Shown here in pieces: positions 62,252 through 64,000 of a DNA stretch of 64,000 nucleotides (position 1 is its first letter; every line of letters starts with the position of its first letter). Source of the stretch: Pseudorhodoferax sp047601025 (GTDB lineage: Bacteria; Pseudomonadota; Gammaproteobacteria; Burkholderiales; Burkholderiaceae_C). The DNA is taken from contig NZ_JASGJZ010000001.1 in the NCBI RefSeq assembly GCF_047601025.1, positions 3,658,001 to 3,722,000 of the forward strand. The letters are read 5' to 3'. A model generated the notes under the pieces. The model had not been told where the DNA came from. It was given only the letters and a program-made list of their open reading frames with translations, and searched no databases. The translations under genes and the position numbers were made by a program.

Positions 62252-63292
62252 CTACTTGAAGCCCACCCGGTCCAGCATCTGCTGCACCTTGAGCTGGTGC
62301 GCGCCGACCGCGCCGATCGGAATGGTCTCGGCCTTGAAGCCGTTGGGCGCCATCTGGTCCAGCGCCGGGTTGTCCGTCTGCACCCCCTTGGCCGTGGGCC
62401 ATTCGTTGTTGCCGTTGGCGAAGTAGTTCTGCGCCTCGGGGCTGGCCAGGTACTCCATCAGCTTGATGGCGTTGTCGCGGTTCTTGGCGTAGCGGGCCAC
62501 GGCGCCGCCGGCGATGTTCAGGTGCGTGCCCCAGGTGCCCTGGTTCGGGAACACCACGCCCACGCGCTCGGCCACGGTGCGGTCGGCCGGGTTGGTGGAG
62601 CGGATCAGCCGCGCCAGGTAGTAGCTGTTGGTCACGCCGACCGCGCACTCGCCCGAGGCCACGGCCTTGATCTGGTCGGTGTCGCCGCCCTTGGGGTCGC
62701 GCGCCAAGTTGGCGACGACGCCGCGCAGCCATTCCTCGGTGCGCGTCTCGCCCATGTGCTCCATGACCGCGCCGAACAGGCTCAGGTTGTACGGGTGCGA
62801 GCCGGAGCGGATGCACAGCTTGCCCTTGAGCGCTGGCGAGGCCAGCTTCTCGTAGCTGTCCACGTCGCCGGGCTTGAGCGTGGACTTGTCGTAGACGATC
62901 ACGCGGGCGCGGGTGGAGAAGCCGAACCAGGAGATGCGGCCGTCGGCCGCCGGCTGCGAACGCAGGTTGGCCGGAATGGCGTCTTCCAGCAGCTTGGAAT
63001 GGATCGGCTGGAACAGCCCGTCCACCTGGCCGCGGTACAGCCGGGCCGCGTCCACCAGCAGGATCACGTCGGCCGGCGAGCTCGAGCCCTCGGCCTTCAG
63101 GCGGGCGATGATGTCGGCGTCGCCGGCGTCCACGCGGTTGATCTTGATGCCGGTGGCCTTGGTGAAGTTGCTGTACAGCGCCTCGTCGGTGGCGTAGTGG
63201 CGGGCGGAGTACAGGTTGACGACCTGGGACTGGGCCAGAGCTGCGCCGGCGGCCAGCAGCAGGGCGCCGGCGGAGGCTGCTTTCTTCAGCAT
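62252..63292 (-). CDS. Fe(III) ABC transporter periplasmic binding protein (FbpA/FutA-like)
   Basis: 346 residues from MLKKAASAG at 63292, signal peptide ending AGAALAQ. Family patterns are VNLYSARHYATDEALYSNF, GKLCIRSGSHPYN, the paired tyrosines in GVTNSYYLARL that bind iron, and INIAGG-like LNIAGGAVARYAKN. No permease or ATPase genes are adjacent in this window. It precedes the SDR by 19 bp. Confidence 0.88.
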   Translation of the reverse strand: MLKKAASAGALLLAAGAALAQSQVVNLYSARHYATDEALYSNFTKATGIKINRVDAGDADIIARLKAEGSSSPADVILLVDAARLYRGQVDGLFQPIHSKLLEDAIPANLRSQPAADGRISWFGFSTRARVIVYDKSTLKPGDVDSYEKLASPALKGKLCIRSGSHPYNLSLFGAVMEHMGETRTEEWLRGVVANLARDPKGGDTDQIKAVASGECAVGVTNSYYLARLIRSTNPADRTVAERVGVVFPNQGTWGTHLNIAGGAVARYAKNRDNAIKLMEYLASPEAQNYFANGNNEWPTAKGVQTDNPALDQMAPNGFKAETIPIGAVGAHQLKVQQMLDRVGFK

Positions 63293-63350
63293 GTGGTTCC
63301 TCTTGGAGCGATGAAGAGGGGCGATCCTAAGGGCAACGCGGCGCGCGCAT

Positions 63351-63377
63351 AAAAAAAGGCCCCGCGGAGCGGGGCCT
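63351..63377 (-). terminator. Strong intrinsic terminator of the phasin gene
   Basis: AGGCCCCG (63357-63364) pairs with CGGGGCCT (63370-63377), loop CGGAG. On the minus strand it is followed by seven T. It is 95 bp past the phasin stop and isolates this highly expressed gene from the iron-binding-protein gene. Confidence 0.9.
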
Positions 63378-63472
63378 CTGAAGGGGTTCCTGAACTCCGA
63401 TGAATTCGAAGAAACCCGAGGAGACAACTGGTGTCGGGAGCCGGTGGCCCGGCTTCCCAGCCAAGAAGGCAA

Positions 63473-64000
63473 TCAGCGCTTCTTGACGGCGGTGGCGGCC
63501 GTCTTGCTGGCGTTCACGGCGGAGGCGGCCACGGCGTTGAAGTTGGCTTCGGCGACGTCGCTGGCTTGCTTGACGGCCTTTTGCACCGATTCCAGCGCGT
63601 TGGTACCGGCAGCCACGGCGCTCTTGAACACGGCGACGGCGGTTTCGGAGCCGGCGGGGGCGTTCTTGGTAGCGGCGTCCACGGCCGACAGGAACTTCTT
63701 CTGCGCTTCGGTCGCCTGGACTTCCAGGGCCTTGGTCAGTTCGGCGCTGGTGCCTTGGGCGATTTCATAGACGTGGCGGCTGTAGGCGGCGGTCTTCTCG
63801 GCCAGGGGCTGCAGCAGGCTGGCTTGCAGGGCCAGCAGCTCTTGCGCGTCCTTGGCGGACAGGGCGGCCTGGGCGGTGTCGGCGGCTTCGGCCAGCGCGG
63901 CCTTGGAAGCGGTCACGTTCAGTTCGACCAGCTTTTCCACGCCTTCGAAGGCCTTGGTGGTCAGACCGAACAGCAGTTCGAAGTTGGCCTTGTGGGTGGC
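63473..64000 (-). CDS. phaP: Phasin (PHA granule-associated protein), 5' end beyond the window
   Basis: 175 residues visible; the frame is open to the window edge (ATHKANFELLFGLTTKAFEG leads into MEKLVELNVTASKAAL), so the start codon lies outside. It is an all-helical, Ala/Lys-rich phasin_2-type protein coating polyhydroxyalkanoate granules and controlling their size. It ends in AVKKR and is followed by a strong terminator. It implies PHA storage in the host. Confidence 0.9.
   Translation of the reverse strand, partial: ATHKANFELLFGLTTKAFEGVEKLVELNVTASKAALAEAADTAQAALSAKDAQELLALQASLLQPLAEKTAAYSRHVYEIAQGTSAELTKALEVQATEAQKKFLSAVDAATKNAPAGSETAVAVFKSAVAAGTNALESVQKAVKQASDVAEANFNAVAASAVNASKTAATAVKKR

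Noticed and set aside
59266..62259. 997-codon plus-strand open frame across dnaG and the SDR
   Set aside because: Shadow of two well-identified minus-strand genes; no export signal or domain.

Overview
The window is about 70% G+C with dense, mostly overlapping genes. It looks like a chromosomal piece of a betaproteobacterium of the order Burkholderiales, probably near Comamonadaceae. The support is a RpoD with a long Ala/Lys/Pro-rich N-terminal extension, a PHA-granule phasin, the two-subunit protocatechuate 4,5-dioxygenase type, and a cyclohexanecarboxylate (bad/ali) cluster. I do not assign a genus. I found no rRNA, tRNA, CRISPR array or intact insertion sequence.

Region 1 (1-9.1 kb): an AraC regulator, then a two-partner secretion pair. 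This is a 2033-residue ESPR/TPS-domain adhesin with MBG repeats (five of them exactly 258 bp apart) and its POTRA/FhaC-type transporter. Two 19-bp direct repeats exactly 21 bp apart lie between regulator and adhesin. Region 2 (9.1-17.1 kb): a gene-poor kilobase with an IS4-type transposase remnant. It is followed by a four-gene operon: TonB-dependent receptor, exported and membrane-anchored CobN-like chelatase, TolQ/ExbB-like channel, and DUF2149 protein with an Asp in its membrane helix. This resembles the hmu haem locus of Bacteroidetes.

Region 3 (17.2-47.0 kb): a large catabolic island. It has a PQQ quinoprotein dehydrogenase (glucose/quinate/shikimate family), a LysR regulator, protocatechuate 4,5-dioxygenase pmdAB, a complete branched-chain-type ABC importer, two shikimate-dehydrogenase homologues, three ketosteroid-Delta1-dehydrogenase-like flavoproteins, three SDRs, an NAD-epimerase, two NIPSNAP proteins, a TIM-barrel isomerase/dehydratase-like protein, an acyl-CoA dehydrogenase, a CoA-transferase, an aldo/keto reductase, and IclR and PobR-like AraC regulators. 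The simplest reading is uptake of a hydroaromatic (cyclohexane/cyclohexene) acid, oxidation of ring hydroxyls, flavin-dependent ring desaturation to an aromatic, and meta-cleavage at protocatechuate. A degraded scrap of defence-type genes (DUF1016/YhcG and GIY-YIG pieces) sits between two convergent transcripts of this island.

Region 4 (47.1-49.8 kb): an LTxxQ/Spy-CpxP-like lipoprotein and a CpxRA-like two-component pair. Region 5 (50.0-56.6 kb): MarR regulator and badH-badI-aliB-aliA-badK-maoC, the CoA-dependent route from cyclohexanecarboxylate to pimeloyl-CoA. Region 6 (56.7-64 kb): housekeeping genes on the minus strand: rpoD, dnaG, an SDR of 3-hydroxyacyl-CoA dehydrogenase type, an Fe(III) ABC binding protein, and a phasin cut by the window edge.

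The window therefore carries two separate alicyclic-acid programmes, one apparently CoA-independent through protocatechuate and one CoA-dependent through pimeloyl-CoA, each with its own regulators.
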